From NCBI GenBank assembly GCA_947650365.1, contig OX393557.1, positions 48,746,418 through 48,810,417 on the forward strand: DNA of 64,000 bases, written 5' to 3'. The notes below the pieces were generated by a model. That model worked only from the letters and a program-made list of their open reading frames with translations. It was not told where the DNA came from and searched no databases. The translations under genes and the position numbers were made by a program. Below are positions 49,297 to 59,470 of this stretch, piece after piece. Each line of letters starts with the position of its first letter. Positions within the stretch are counted from its first letter, which is position 1. This stretch comes from Chamaelirium japonicum (lineage: Eukaryota > Streptophyta > Magnoliopsida > Liliales > Melanthiaceae).

Positions 49297-50665
49297 ATGA
49301 CTACCTCAAGCAGTGCCGGTTCTTCTAGTGCTGGTGTCTCGTCGTCCAATGCTTTCATTAATGAAGGCCATGATGACAATACTCCTCTTTGGAAGTATGT
49401 CACGAAACTAGCTGAATAAGTAGACAGCGGAAAAGGGAATACAAAGTTCAAGTGCAACTACTGCTTTATAGATTTTCAAGGATCATACTCAAGGATTAAA
49501 GTGCATCTTCTACAAATTAAAGGCCAAGGAATCCGATTGTGTAACAAAGTGAAGGTTGATGCTCTTTATGAAATGAAAAGGGCAAATGAAGAAGCCGAGA
49601 AGCGAAAGGAGATGGCCAAGCCAAATAACGTTCCCTTACCACCCTCTACTTGCTCTACTAAGAGCACTGGAGGGTATAGATTAGAAGGATTTGAGCCAAA
49701 AAAGAGAAAGGCAGTTGCTGGGAGTGGAAGTAGTGCCTTGGAGAAGTCCTTTAATCAAGGTGATAGGGAACACTTGCATGCTTTGATTGCTCGCATGATA
49801 TTTTCGGCAGGGTTACCTTTCCCTTTGGCTAGGAACCCTTATTTTGTGAGTGCGTTTCAGTTTGCTGCGGAGAATCAAATCAGTGAGTATGTACCTCCAG
49901 GTTATAACCTTTTGAGGACTACATTACTTCAGAAAGAAAGGGCGAACATCGAAAGGTTGTTGGAACCTACTAAGAATTCGTGAAAAGAGAAGGGCTTAAG
50001 CGTTGTTAGTGATGGATGGACGGATGCTCAAAGGAGGCCGCTTATTAACTTTATGGCGGCTTCCAATGGAGGAGCTATGTTCTTAAAAGTTGTCAATTGT
50101 GAAGGTGAATTTAAAGATAAGTATCACATTGCTAGATTGATCGGCGAAGTTATTGATGAAGTAGGACCCCAAAATGTGATACAAGTGGTCACTGATAATC
50201 AGTGTTGTTAGTATCGTACAATACACGACACGTATCGTACGATACGATACGATACGATACAGGACAAAAACGATACGTATCGGGTTTACGTATCGTTTTT
50301 CTCCTGTATCGTACGATACACTATACGATACGCTACGATACGATACACGATACGGTCCGATACGGTGAAAACATGTTTTTTTGTTTGTTTTTTTTTTTTT
50401 TTTGAAACTTTTAAAATGAATTTTTTTCTCTTAATTTCCCAAAGGACTATATAGGTCTCTTAGCGTTAAAAAAAATACTTAGGAATATTTTCTAACTTAG
50501 AGTGAAGTGATACTAATTTTTTTTTAGAAATTTATAGGTGTTTTACAAATCTTTCTCTAGAGTTGTCGGATTCCAATGCCATTTGTTTTTAAAATTTTTC
50601 TAGAGCTTGGAACACCAAATATCTACAACTTTGCTAATTTCAATCGTTATAGGATTCCATTTCTA

Positions 50666-50745
<80 letters not shown>

Positions 50746-52730
50746 GTACTTCTTAGTAGAGGGCTAATGGATCTATGTTCATAAAGTAAGGCTAAAGGAA
50801 AGAAGTGGATGACTTTGAATAAGACAATGAGGATGAGAATGAAAATAAATAAGAGGTCCAAGAGACATTAGAGAAAGATAAAGAAGCAAGTGGTGATAAA
50901 TTATCTATTGTTGATGATCAAATTGATGATGTAGATGCGGTGGAGATTGAAAAATAAGATCTTCCTACTTTTTGAGTTTTTGTTTTGTCTTCATTGACCA
51001 TTTGAATATTTTGAGAACAATATATTGATAGATCATAGATAATACTTATATATGATTTCTTTTTTATATAAATATATACATCATATTTTTTGTATAGGCC
51101 AATGTTATGTTTGATGTGAAATTATAGGGAATGTCTTACTCTTCTACTTGACTTTTCATATTTAATATTCTAGTATGTACTTTCTATATTTATTATATAT
51201 ATATGTATAAAATATAAATTTAACCGTATCTTACGATACACGATACGTTACGATACACGATACACAAAATAGGAAAAACGATACACGATACGATACACGA
51301 TATGACAACCTTGCTGATAATGCTCCGGTATGTGCAGCAGCTGGATCAATCATTCAAGGCAACTATCCGAAGGTCTTTTGGACACCATGTGTAGTCCATA
51401 CACTTAATCTCGCTCTCAAGAACATATGTGCTGCAAAAGAAACTGGAAATTTTGCTTATGCCTTTGATGAATGTCCCTGGATTACTCTTGTGGTCGATGA
51501 AGTGGTATTCATCAAGAATTTCATCATGACTCATTCCATGAGACTAGCAATGTTTAATGAATTTGTGACTTTGAAGTTGTTTTTGGTTGCCGATACTCGT
51601 TTTGCATCGGCGATTGTTATGTTGAAAAGATTTAAGCTCATACATTGTGGATTGGAGACAATGGTCATAAGCGAGAAGTGGTTTTCCTATAGAGAAGATG
51701 ATGTTGGGAAAGCAGCACATGTAAAGAAAAAAGTGTTGAATGATATTTGGTGGGACAAAATAGAGTACATACTATCATTCACACTTCCAATTTATGAGAT
51801 GCTTCAATATTGTGACATGGACAAGCCATGCCTATATTTGGTTTATGAATTATGGGATTCAATGATTGAAAAGGCGAAAACGACTATCTATAGGCACGAG
51901 GGGAAGCTTGATAATGAGGAGTCAATTTTCTATTATGTGGTCCACCAAATACTTGTCGAGAGATGGATCAAAAGTAGCACACCTCTTCATTGCCTTGCAC
52001 ATTCTTTGAACCCAAGGTACAGCACCTTCATAGTGACTACTTTTTAGCATTTTGCAAGTTCTCTTTTTCTATTAATGATTTGATTCCTATAGTTGCATAA
52101 TTTACTTTTATTTTTTGTAAATTGTAAATGAATGAATATAGATACTATAGTGCAAGGTGGCTTGATGAAAATCGCAATCGTATTTCTCCTCACAAGGATG
52201 ATGAAATTTCAACCATGAGGTCCAAGTGTCTTAAGAAGTACTTTCCTGATCCTGATGAGAGGCGATCTATTACCATTGAGTTTGCCAAGTTCTCGGATTG
52301 TTTGGAGAGCTTTAGGGATTTTGACTCGAAAGCGGATAGAGGAGTAGTGGATCCAATGCTTTGGTGGTGTGCTCATGGCTCTTCAGCTCCTATGCTTCAA
52401 GCTTTAGCATTCAAGTTACTCGGTCAACCATGTTCCTTGTCATGCTGTGAGAGAAATTGGAGCACTTATTCTTTCATTCACTCCATGAGAAGGAACAAGC
52501 TTACACCACAACGTTGTGAAGACTTGGTCTTTGTGCACAACAATATTCGTCTCCTATCACGGAAGAGTCCACAATACACACAAAGGGATACCAAGTTGTA
52601 GGACATTGGTGGAGATTCATTTGATTCTTTGGAGGGTGCCGGTTTACTTGAAATTGCAAATCTATCACTTGATGAGCCCGACCTGGAGGCCGTGCTATTC
52701 GGAGATGATGATAAGAATGAAGATCCTTAG
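49297..52730 (+). pseudogene. hAT transposase, BED finger plus DUF659, broken
   Basis: The ATG at 49297 follows an acceptor-like TTGCAG. In order: Ser-rich start, BED-type finger (FKCNYCFIDFQGSYSRIKVH), a basic linker, DUF659 with VSDGWTD and VVTDN (catalytic Asp regions), CVVHTLNLALKN, an alpha-helical middle, and the C-terminal dimerisation domain (LSCCERNWSTYSFIHSMRRN). A 125-bp intron lies at 52017-52141 and restores NPRYYSARW. Disruptions: TAA 49417-49419, TGA 49981-49983, TAG 52599-52601, plus the nested element at 50200-51313; removing one target copy with that element leaves the frame unchanged (VVTDN then APVCAAAG). Ends GDDDKNEDP. The copy cannot make transposase. Confidence 0.88.
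50200..51313. mobile_element. Non-autonomous hAT element nested in the transposase gene
   Basis: A 1114-bp insert flanked by a perfect 8-bp duplication CTGATAAT (50192-50199 and 51314-51321). Termini CAGTGTTGTTAGTATCG and, on the other strand, CAAGGTTGTCATATCG fit the hAT terminal consensus. Both subterminal regions consist of CGATACG/CGTATCG repeats (50214-50360 and about 51225-51300). The interior is AT-rich with a (TA)n array at about 50670-50741 and no transposase. Confidence 0.9.
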
Positions 52731-53106
52731 CAATTTGATGACTTTCTTTTTTGATGATGGAATTGAACTTTGCTAATTGCTATGCATTTTATTTTGTATT
52801 GCTACTTTGTTTGGTTTGGTTCTAATATAATGGACCTAATAGTGCCATATCATCGTATGGCTCGTATTGAATAATCTTGTTTTTTGTGGTTTTGGAGCTA
52901 AGAGATTTAATGATGAAAAAATTATTATTGCATTAAGAATGATTTATATTTATAACAATATTATATTAAAAGTACATACATATGATATATATATATATAA
53001 TTATACCTCGCCGTACCCATACCCTAGTTTTTTAAGCTTTTGTCATATCAGCGTACCCGTATCGTACCCGTACCCGTACCAGTACCCGTGCTTCATAGGT
53101 CCTCAC

Positions 53107-53823
53107 CAATGATTGTACTTTGAGATGAGGGGAACGCACCTCCCTTTGCATGTTAAGATAAAAACTTTAAGAAAGCGTATAGTTTGTGAGCGAACATATA
53201 CAATATTAAAAAAAGTAACCCATTGGCTTGTATGCATTCTGCCACAAGGGCAGGCAATCAAGTGTAGAAATTTTATGAAATCCAAATTGGGAATATTCAA
53301 TCTGATATCGAGAAAATGAACGAATTTATTGCTATCTATATCAATGATGCTAGAACTTCTGGTGTATATAGGAAAAGAGCTGATAGGTAATGGGTAAATG
53401 ACCCTCCTTGAGTTTTCATGATCAACCTTGACTCGACTTGAGTTTTCATAATCAACCTTGACTCGAGACGATTTGCCTTAATGTGTCTTGCATTCTAGAT
53501 GTATAATTTTCAACTGAAACATCATAAAGTTTCATTTTATCTCAAAAAAAAAAGGAAAAAACAAAAGTCGAACCAAAAACTTTTATAAGAACATTCATGA
53601 GTTGTTTTGCATCCGCAACGTAGATACCTTGGTCGCTTTTTTGTAACCAGCATCTCTCTCTCTCTCACTCATATAGGCAATATGCAATACTTTCTTTATC
53701 CATGGATCTCATCTATCCGACGTAATCAACCTTAAATACGATGTTTTAAAGGTCGATTTCGGTCGGTCATTTGGAGTTCGACTAATTGTCGATGGGAAAT
53801 TTTATTTTTTAAGAAAATATTTG
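53107..53823. other. Intergenic; nothing firm
   Basis: A short plus-strand frame at 53113-53319 is the only open stretch and is unrecognised. A 33-bp imperfect duplication (GAGTTTTCATGATCAACCTTGACTCG-type, given here only by its motif TCAACCTTGACTCGA) lies at about 53410-53465. A TTTCGGTCGGTC trace lies at about 53755. Confidence 0.35.
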
Positions 53824-53831
53824 ATAGAAAT

Positions 53832-54540
53832 CTAGAAAGTACGGACACTTCCCCAGGCCTCCCGTACCCGTGTTGGACACGTGTTGAACACCGACACTCG
53901 TCGGACTCACACCGGACACACATGTGACGTGTCCCACGTGATTTCCGGAGCCGGACACTCGTCGGACACGGCGGGTTGACAGGATGTTTAATATAGGGTT
54001 GGGTCACAAGCTGTTGTGATTCAGTTTTAGCTTCAACATATCTGATCCTCTGAGGTTATAACCATAGAGGATCAGATATGTTGAAGCCAAAACTGAATCG
54101 CAGCCGTTCTTTTGCATACCATTTGAGCCTAAGAGTTATTCACTTGTCAGACTGGTTGTAATAGATAGTTACGATTCAGTTTTGGATATAACATATCTGA
54201 TCTACTGAGGTTTTAGATAGGTTGAAGCTAAAACTGAAACACTGTCGTTCTTTTTCATGCCATTCAGGGCTATGTGTGATTCACTGATCGGGCTGGGTGT
54301 AACTAACGGTTGCGATTCAGTATGCATTTAATATTCATTTTAGTTGTTTTCTATGAGGTTTTTTTTATTATTGAAATATATATATACATATGAATTATAA
54401 ACACACAAAATATAAATAAAAAATATTAATTTATTTTGTCGTGTCCCCGCCGTACCCGTGTCCTTTTTTAGGATTTGCCATGTCGGCGTACCTGTGTTGT
54501 GTCGTACTCGTGTCTCCGTACTAGTGTCAATGCTTCTTAG
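53832..54540. mobile_element. Short hAT derivative of the CTATGAAGCACG family
   Basis: Ends CTAGAAAGTACGGACAC and, on the other strand, CTAAGAAGCATTGACAC. It is flanked by near-identical 8-bp direct repeats ATAGAAAT (53824-53831) and ATAGAACT (54541-54548). Subterminal GTACCCGTG/GGACAC repeats match the large hAT element ending at 53098. A fold-back repeat at about 54005-54330 sits inside. No coding capacity. Confidence 0.75.
54005..54330. repeat. Fold-back repeat (AAAACTGAATC family) inside the hAT derivative
   Basis: The arms around 54020-54060 (TTCAGTTTTAGCTTCAACAT, then ATCTGATCCTCTGAGG) pair with 54068-54105 (CATAGAGGATCAGATATGTT, then GAAGCCAAAACTGAATC), and a further degenerate pair follows to 54325. 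It belongs to the same family as 34290-34450. Confidence 0.6.
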
Positions 54541-54548
54541 ATAGAACT

Positions 54549-55189
54549 TTTTCGGATTTCAATCAAATTTCAGTCGATGTCAATCAAATATCGGTATGTG
54601 ATCAAATTATTAGAATTGAAGAAAAATATCAAATTTTCATTGATAAGGATAGAATAATTTACAAAAAACGAATGATTTTTTCTACCAAATTGTCCGGAAA
54701 ACACACAAAATGCCAGATTCCAGTCAAATGTTGGTCATTTCAGTCGATATTTCATGATATTGAGCAAAAATTTGGTACTATCAAAATTTCGGACAATTTC
54801 AACAATGGATCCTCAAAATAAGATATATTTTGGTCATGTCGTAAGAAATTTGTCAACATTTGATTCCATGCTTAAGTATGTGGTGGTTAGCTAGAGAAAG
54901 TTTGTGTACAATAATATATATACATTGTCGCGCACACATGGTGTATATGAGTTCATTCATTGCATGAGTTTGTACAGGTTTGCCTATAAATGCGGTGTTA
55001 TATCCTGATAAGTTGATCCATCCACTCCTACTATACTTGCTCCAAACCTTTTTTACTTTAAATCGAAAAGGTCATCTACTAACAGAACAAAGTGAATATG
55101 AAGCAATTATCTACTACAAGGCTGCATTACAACCTCTTGTTAGGTACAACAAAACATCAAAAGATAGAACAAACTAACCTCAAATAATC
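54549..55189. other. Intergenic 3' of the F-box gene; TTTCAGTCGAT-type repeat trace
   Basis: The part at about 54550-54800 is rich in TTTCAGTCGATnTC and resembles worn ATTTCG-type repeats. The rest is AT-rich. No gene. Confidence 0.4.
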
Positions 55190-56912
55190 TTAGAAATCCC
55201 ACAGATGCTGATATATTTTATAATCCTTTGGGTGCGCACTCCCTGATATCGGCGATAACTCTATCTGCACATGCGGAGACGCACGGGGAAAACAAGACAG
55301 TTGTTGTTGAAGCAACTCCAACTCCAATTCTTTGTCTGGCATGATGGTTAACCACAACAACTCCAAAACAACTGATTTTCTCAAAATGAATCCCAATAAT
55401 TGCATTCCACAGGTATTATTTGAAAATTGGGTCACGGTAACTACTTTAAGTCGATGTAGCAGTTCATGATCACATCCAAGCAAATGTTCCACCATCTCAG
55501 ACGGTTGTGGAGGAGAACCATCATCTTCATGTTCCACCATCTCAAAAGTTAAGCCATCATCTTCATCATAAGGGTCAGCTTCCAAATTCATGGCCATTGA
55601 GGCCTCTCCTTCGCATACCACTTTCTGCAATTCTTCATAGTAGTCGAGCTGTGAAACCAGATAAACCAACAAAGCAAAGAGTGGGTTCCGCCCGAACACC
55701 AAAGTAAAATAATTTGAGTATAGCTGGACAAAGAATAAAGGGCATACATTTATGCAGAGTTTTTCCAACATCGGACACTCTCGAAGGCAGGAGACCAATG
55801 CTCGCAGGTTATAATCAGTAATGCAGACACCAAACCAATGCAACTCTTTGAGATTCTTAAACATTGCTGGGCGATCTTCTAGCGATCCAACAGAAAGCAT
55901 AAACTACAAGATACAAAAACAGTTCAAGAGAAGGATAAGAATCACAATGAAATGAAATTTGCGACGATGAATTCAAGAAGAAGAAAAAAATAATCCTTAC
56001 TTCGAAGAACCAGCAACTCACAGCAAGAACCTCAACATCGGCAATGACGGACAAGATCTGCATCCAACCCTGCCGTGTTTTATGTACTTGCCAGTAGAAC
56101 GAAAGGATCTCCGCCGCACACAGGTTCGGGGCATCCCGCAAGTGGAGCTTCGCTACGTCCCCATCAAAGTCCAAGAATCTGAGGGACAGAGCTTCGACGA
56201 CCACCCGCTCAAAGCTTTCATGTGTCATGAATAGATTCAGATTCAGTAGGCATGGAGTACAGGCGGAAGATATCTCGAGATGGGTCAGCTGGTGGCAGAG
56301 ACAGAGGTTGAGAGTCTCGAGAAGGCGGGATGCAGAGAGCAGGGCGCCCATGGTCTCGTCGGAGATGGTGACGGAGATCAGATGAAGGGCCTTGAGAGAG
56401 GGGAAGCCCTGGAAATCCGCCGGCAGGCTCGGGAAACAGCAGTCGGTCAGCTTTAGAGAGGATAAGTACCGGGCACACATGAAGAACGAGGAGGGCAGAA
56501 AGCGGCATAAGGAGAGGGAGAGATCACGGACGGACCGCGACGCAGCGAAGCGGATCCAGCGATCGAGGTCGAAGATGGAGGGGCTCGGGAGGGTGGTGGC
56601 TCCGGCTCGGAGGCTAGGGGCGGCGTAGAGGCGGAGGCGCCGGAGGCTAGGGGCGGCGTAGAGGCGGAGGCGCCGGAGGCTAGGGGCGGCGTAGAGGCGG
56701 AGGCACCGGTCGACGACGGCGGCGTAGTCGGCGAGGTTCGGGAAGTCGTGGAGGGGGAAGTCGAGGGCGGGGGCGGAGGACCAGAGGTGCCGCCATCGCT
56801 TCGAGAGGGTGCTCGTCCTCGCCCGGAGCTTGGTGGAGGGGAGGAGGGAGAGGATGTGGAGGAGGATCTCGTCCGGCAGGCTGCTGATCCGATCGATCGT
56901 CTCTTGCGACAT
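55190..56912 (-). CDS. F-box/FBD/LRR protein
   Basis: Three exons on the minus strand: 56912-56001, 55903-55748 and 55648-55190, all with GT-AG introns in phase 0, giving 508 residues (304 + 52 + 152). The start at 56912 ([20 protein letters not shown]) fits the usual beginning of this family; an upstream in-frame ATG at 57026 is probably leader. Residues about 7-50 are the F-box ([14 protein letters not shown], then [19 protein letters not shown]), which binds SKP1 in SCF ubiquitin ligases. Degenerate LRRs fill the middle ([26 protein letters not shown]) and a C-terminal FBD-like region ends with [15 protein letters not shown]. An 11-residue unit [11 protein letters not shown] is repeated about three times near residues 68-100. 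The substrate is unknown. The gene stands alone and its codons are more GC-rich in exon 1 than in later exons. Confidence 0.9.
56611..56709 (-). repeat. Three tandem 33-bp units inside F-box exon 1
   Basis: The unit AGGCTAGGGGCGGCGTAGAG and 13 more bases is repeated at 56611, 56644 and 56677 with one base change in the third. As 33 is divisible by three the frame is kept and the protein gains [11 protein letters not shown] copies at the start of its LRR-like region. Confidence 0.92.
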
Positions 56913-56975
56913 TTGGGGATCTGGGGCTATAGGTTTTTCAGAACACGCAAGGTTCACTGACCTCGATTTGGATTT

Positions 56976-57170
56976 TAAACGCGCGTTTGGCAAAACACAC
57001 GGGAATCCCATTCCCAGGAATCCCATTCCTGGGAATCCATAGCCCGGGAAGTGGGAATGCTATCCCCATGCCAATGTTTGGGAATGCCAGGGATTAAGAG
57101 GGAATACCGGAATAGCTCGCTAATCCCCATTTCAGTGTTTGGTTGGGCCAAGGAATTGGAGTGGGAATGA
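56976..57170. repeat. MITE-like GGGAATCCC repeat upstream of the F-box gene
   Basis: Tracts GGGAATCCCATTCCCAGGAA and CCAATGTTTGGGAATGCC, plus the TTTGGCAAAACAC and GTGTTTGGTTGG borders, are typical of plant MITEs with TTTGG borders. It lies just 5' of the F-box start and overlaps the presumed leader. Confidence 0.5.
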
Positions 57171-58330
57171 ACTCATTTACCATTTTTATCCCTCATTTTC
57201 ATCCTAAATTTTGATTATAAAATTTTATTTACTAAATTAGATTTATATTTTTTATAAATGTAAACCACCAATTAAACTTGATAACCCATTATTACACATC
57301 TCCCTTGTAAAAAATATATATATATATTTTTTTTGAAGGCTCAGATTTGCTAATTTGTCATAATGCCAATGTGCGTGCAACTGGTTGAGTACATTGTAAT
57401 CCATACATAATTGTAATGCCCATGCTATTATACCCACAGCTCAGATATTGATACATTTTCACCATTACTGCATAATACACATATTACTAAAAACAATTAC
57501 AGTTCTAGAAGACCACATGCCATCATGAAATGTGCCGAATTACAAATCATAGTACGTTGCATTACGAATGAAATAAAAATACAAAACATAGTTAGTTTTC
57601 AGGGGGGGAGGGTGATCAGGTCCATAATAACATGTGGTTACTTGACCATAATTAGTACAACTATTACATTAAAAAAGAACAAAAAAAAAGTACAAATATC
57701 AATATCTTTATGATACCTACGTTGGTCTCCAACTTCGCTAGCCGTACAACATCATCTGGTTGTGACTATTCCAATGTTGCTTCTCGAATATATTTATTGG
57801 TTCACTCGTTCACATGTGGGATGCACCAACCCAACCACCCACATATATCCGATGCACATGCATAGTATAATTTTTTCGGATTTTTTTAAGACTCAGAGAC
57901 TTTGACAATTGTTTTTCGACCACACTTGCATCTTATATTTCGAAATTGAGTCATACTTTCAACCGAGCTACAATTGTTCGATGATGTCATATGTATAATC
58001 ACAACTTCAAATAATAACAATTTATAAGTGGTACCAAATAATAATTATTTTTTTTTCAGTTAAATAAAAATACAAGGCTCAAGTAGGCCCTAGCTATATC
58101 ATCCCAAGTCAAGGCTGCAACCAGTTGCCTATATAGTGGTCATCCAAGGTTGCCTCATCATCTTGGATTTAAACCCGATAGACATTATTATCATACTTTG
58201 GGAATTTCATCATCGTCTATTCACTGTTATGTTCAGTTTTTGTATACTTTAAAGTCTTGTACTCAAGTTAGCCCTAGTTATCATAGGTAAACTAAGAGTT
58301 GTAGACGGTAGCTTATAAATCAATAAGCCA
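57171..58330. other. Intergenic, nothing recognised
   Basis: AT-rich sequence with no supported gene or repeat boundary; only short low-complexity runs such as (AT)n at about 57308-57322. Confidence 0.5.
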
Positions 58331-58399
58331 TCCAAGCTTGCTTCAAAACTTGATGGATGTAACCATCAAGTCACACGCAAGATATCATCGTATAAAACT

Positions 58400-58800
58400 G
58401 GGCATAACAGTGATCACAGATCTAGCAATGATCTTTCAAAAAAATAAAAACCACCACCAAGATCAATATGCATTGATTACAGATCTAGTAATGATCTTTC
58501 AAAAATATGTGCATGCACTTATCAATTTGCATTCATCACAGATCTAGGAACCTTGAACCCTGGAGATCACTATGCATTCACTAATATGTGCATACACAGA
58601 CCTAGCAAAAGCCACCAAAAAAAGCTGTATTCACATAGATCTAGAAATAATCTCCGAAAAAAATTAAAAACCACCACCAAGATCATTATGCATGAGCAAA
58701 TCTAGCCAAAACCACCAAAAAAACACTGCATTCACATAGATCTAGCAATAATCTCTTGAAAAAAAAATAAAGATTTACCACCAAGATCACTATGCATGTA
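58400..58800. repeat. Imperfect tandem-like repeats, GATCTAGCAATGATCT family
   Basis: The module ATAGATCTAGCAATAATCTC or CAGATCTAGTAATGATCTTTC followed by AAAAACCACCACCAAGATCA and TATGCAT recurs at about 58415, 58480, 58535, 58636, 58737 and 58780, at intervals of roughly 50-100 bp. No reading frame is conserved. Confidence 0.65.
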
Positions 58801-59470
58801 ACATCCGCCCCAAACACACAAGATTTTGTCCTCAATCATAGACTATTATGTCATAACTCGTATTCGCGAATACGAGTTAAATAGTTAAAATTGTGAATTA
58901 TGGGATTTCTTAGAATTAATGTTAAAATTGTGAATTATGGGATTTCTTAGCCAAAAACTAAGATACGACATAATACACACTACATAGTTGGGTGACTAGT
59001 CTTAGCCTAAAACAATTCTGATTTAGTTAAAGAAGTTACCTACTAGAACCCTAATAGTCAACTAGCACAAGGTACTAAATTTTTACCCTAAATGAATCGA
59101 GTTAGTCAAATAGAGACCTGATAGACAAGGAAAAGCGAGAACAAAATAACCGAGATAATTGTGAACAACTCGAAACAAATCAAGGTAAAACAATACTAGT
59201 TAGACCCAGGTAAGATAACTTAGCATAACAAGGACAACGGAGAAAACTAACACAAACTTAAACCTACTGAATACCAATGAGAGTCAGTCAGAAGAAACTG
59301 AAGCAATAAAAGTTTACTAGAACCGGTAAGAAATTAGAATTAAGACAGGATGAAACGGCTAAACAAAGACTACTCTTAAGATCCTAACTGATAAAGCATT
59401 TCCAAATTTCATAAATATAGAAAATTCCCTTGACATTATCACTAACATCCTTCTCGTACTCAATTATCGA
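58801..59470. other. Intergenic or worn retroelement interior, nothing recognised
   Basis: AT-rich sequence with a short direct repeat (TTAAAATTGTGAATTATGGG at 58875 and 58921). It may already belong to the gypsy fossil to the right, but nothing proves it. Confidence 0.35.

Larger units (their letters stand above)
48017..53098 (+). mobile_element. Whole-length hAT transposon, BED/DUF659 type
   Basis: Termini CTATGAAGCACG (left) and the same on the other strand at the right end, flanked by a perfect 8-bp direct repeat GTCCTCAC (48009-48016 and 53099-53106), as expected for hAT. Subterminal regions on both sides are GTACC/GGTAC and GTACGG rich. Length is 5082 bp, of which 1114 bp is a nested hAT element (50200-51313). 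The first 1.3 kb is non-coding and includes a tandem array (48589-49120). The transposase gene is recognisable throughout but broken. Confidence 0.92.

Noticed and set aside
56913-57026. Upstream in-frame ATG at 57026 as the start of the F-box protein
   Set aside because: The 38 extra residues lie partly in a MITE-like repeat and do not resemble the family; [16 protein letters not shown] is the normal start.
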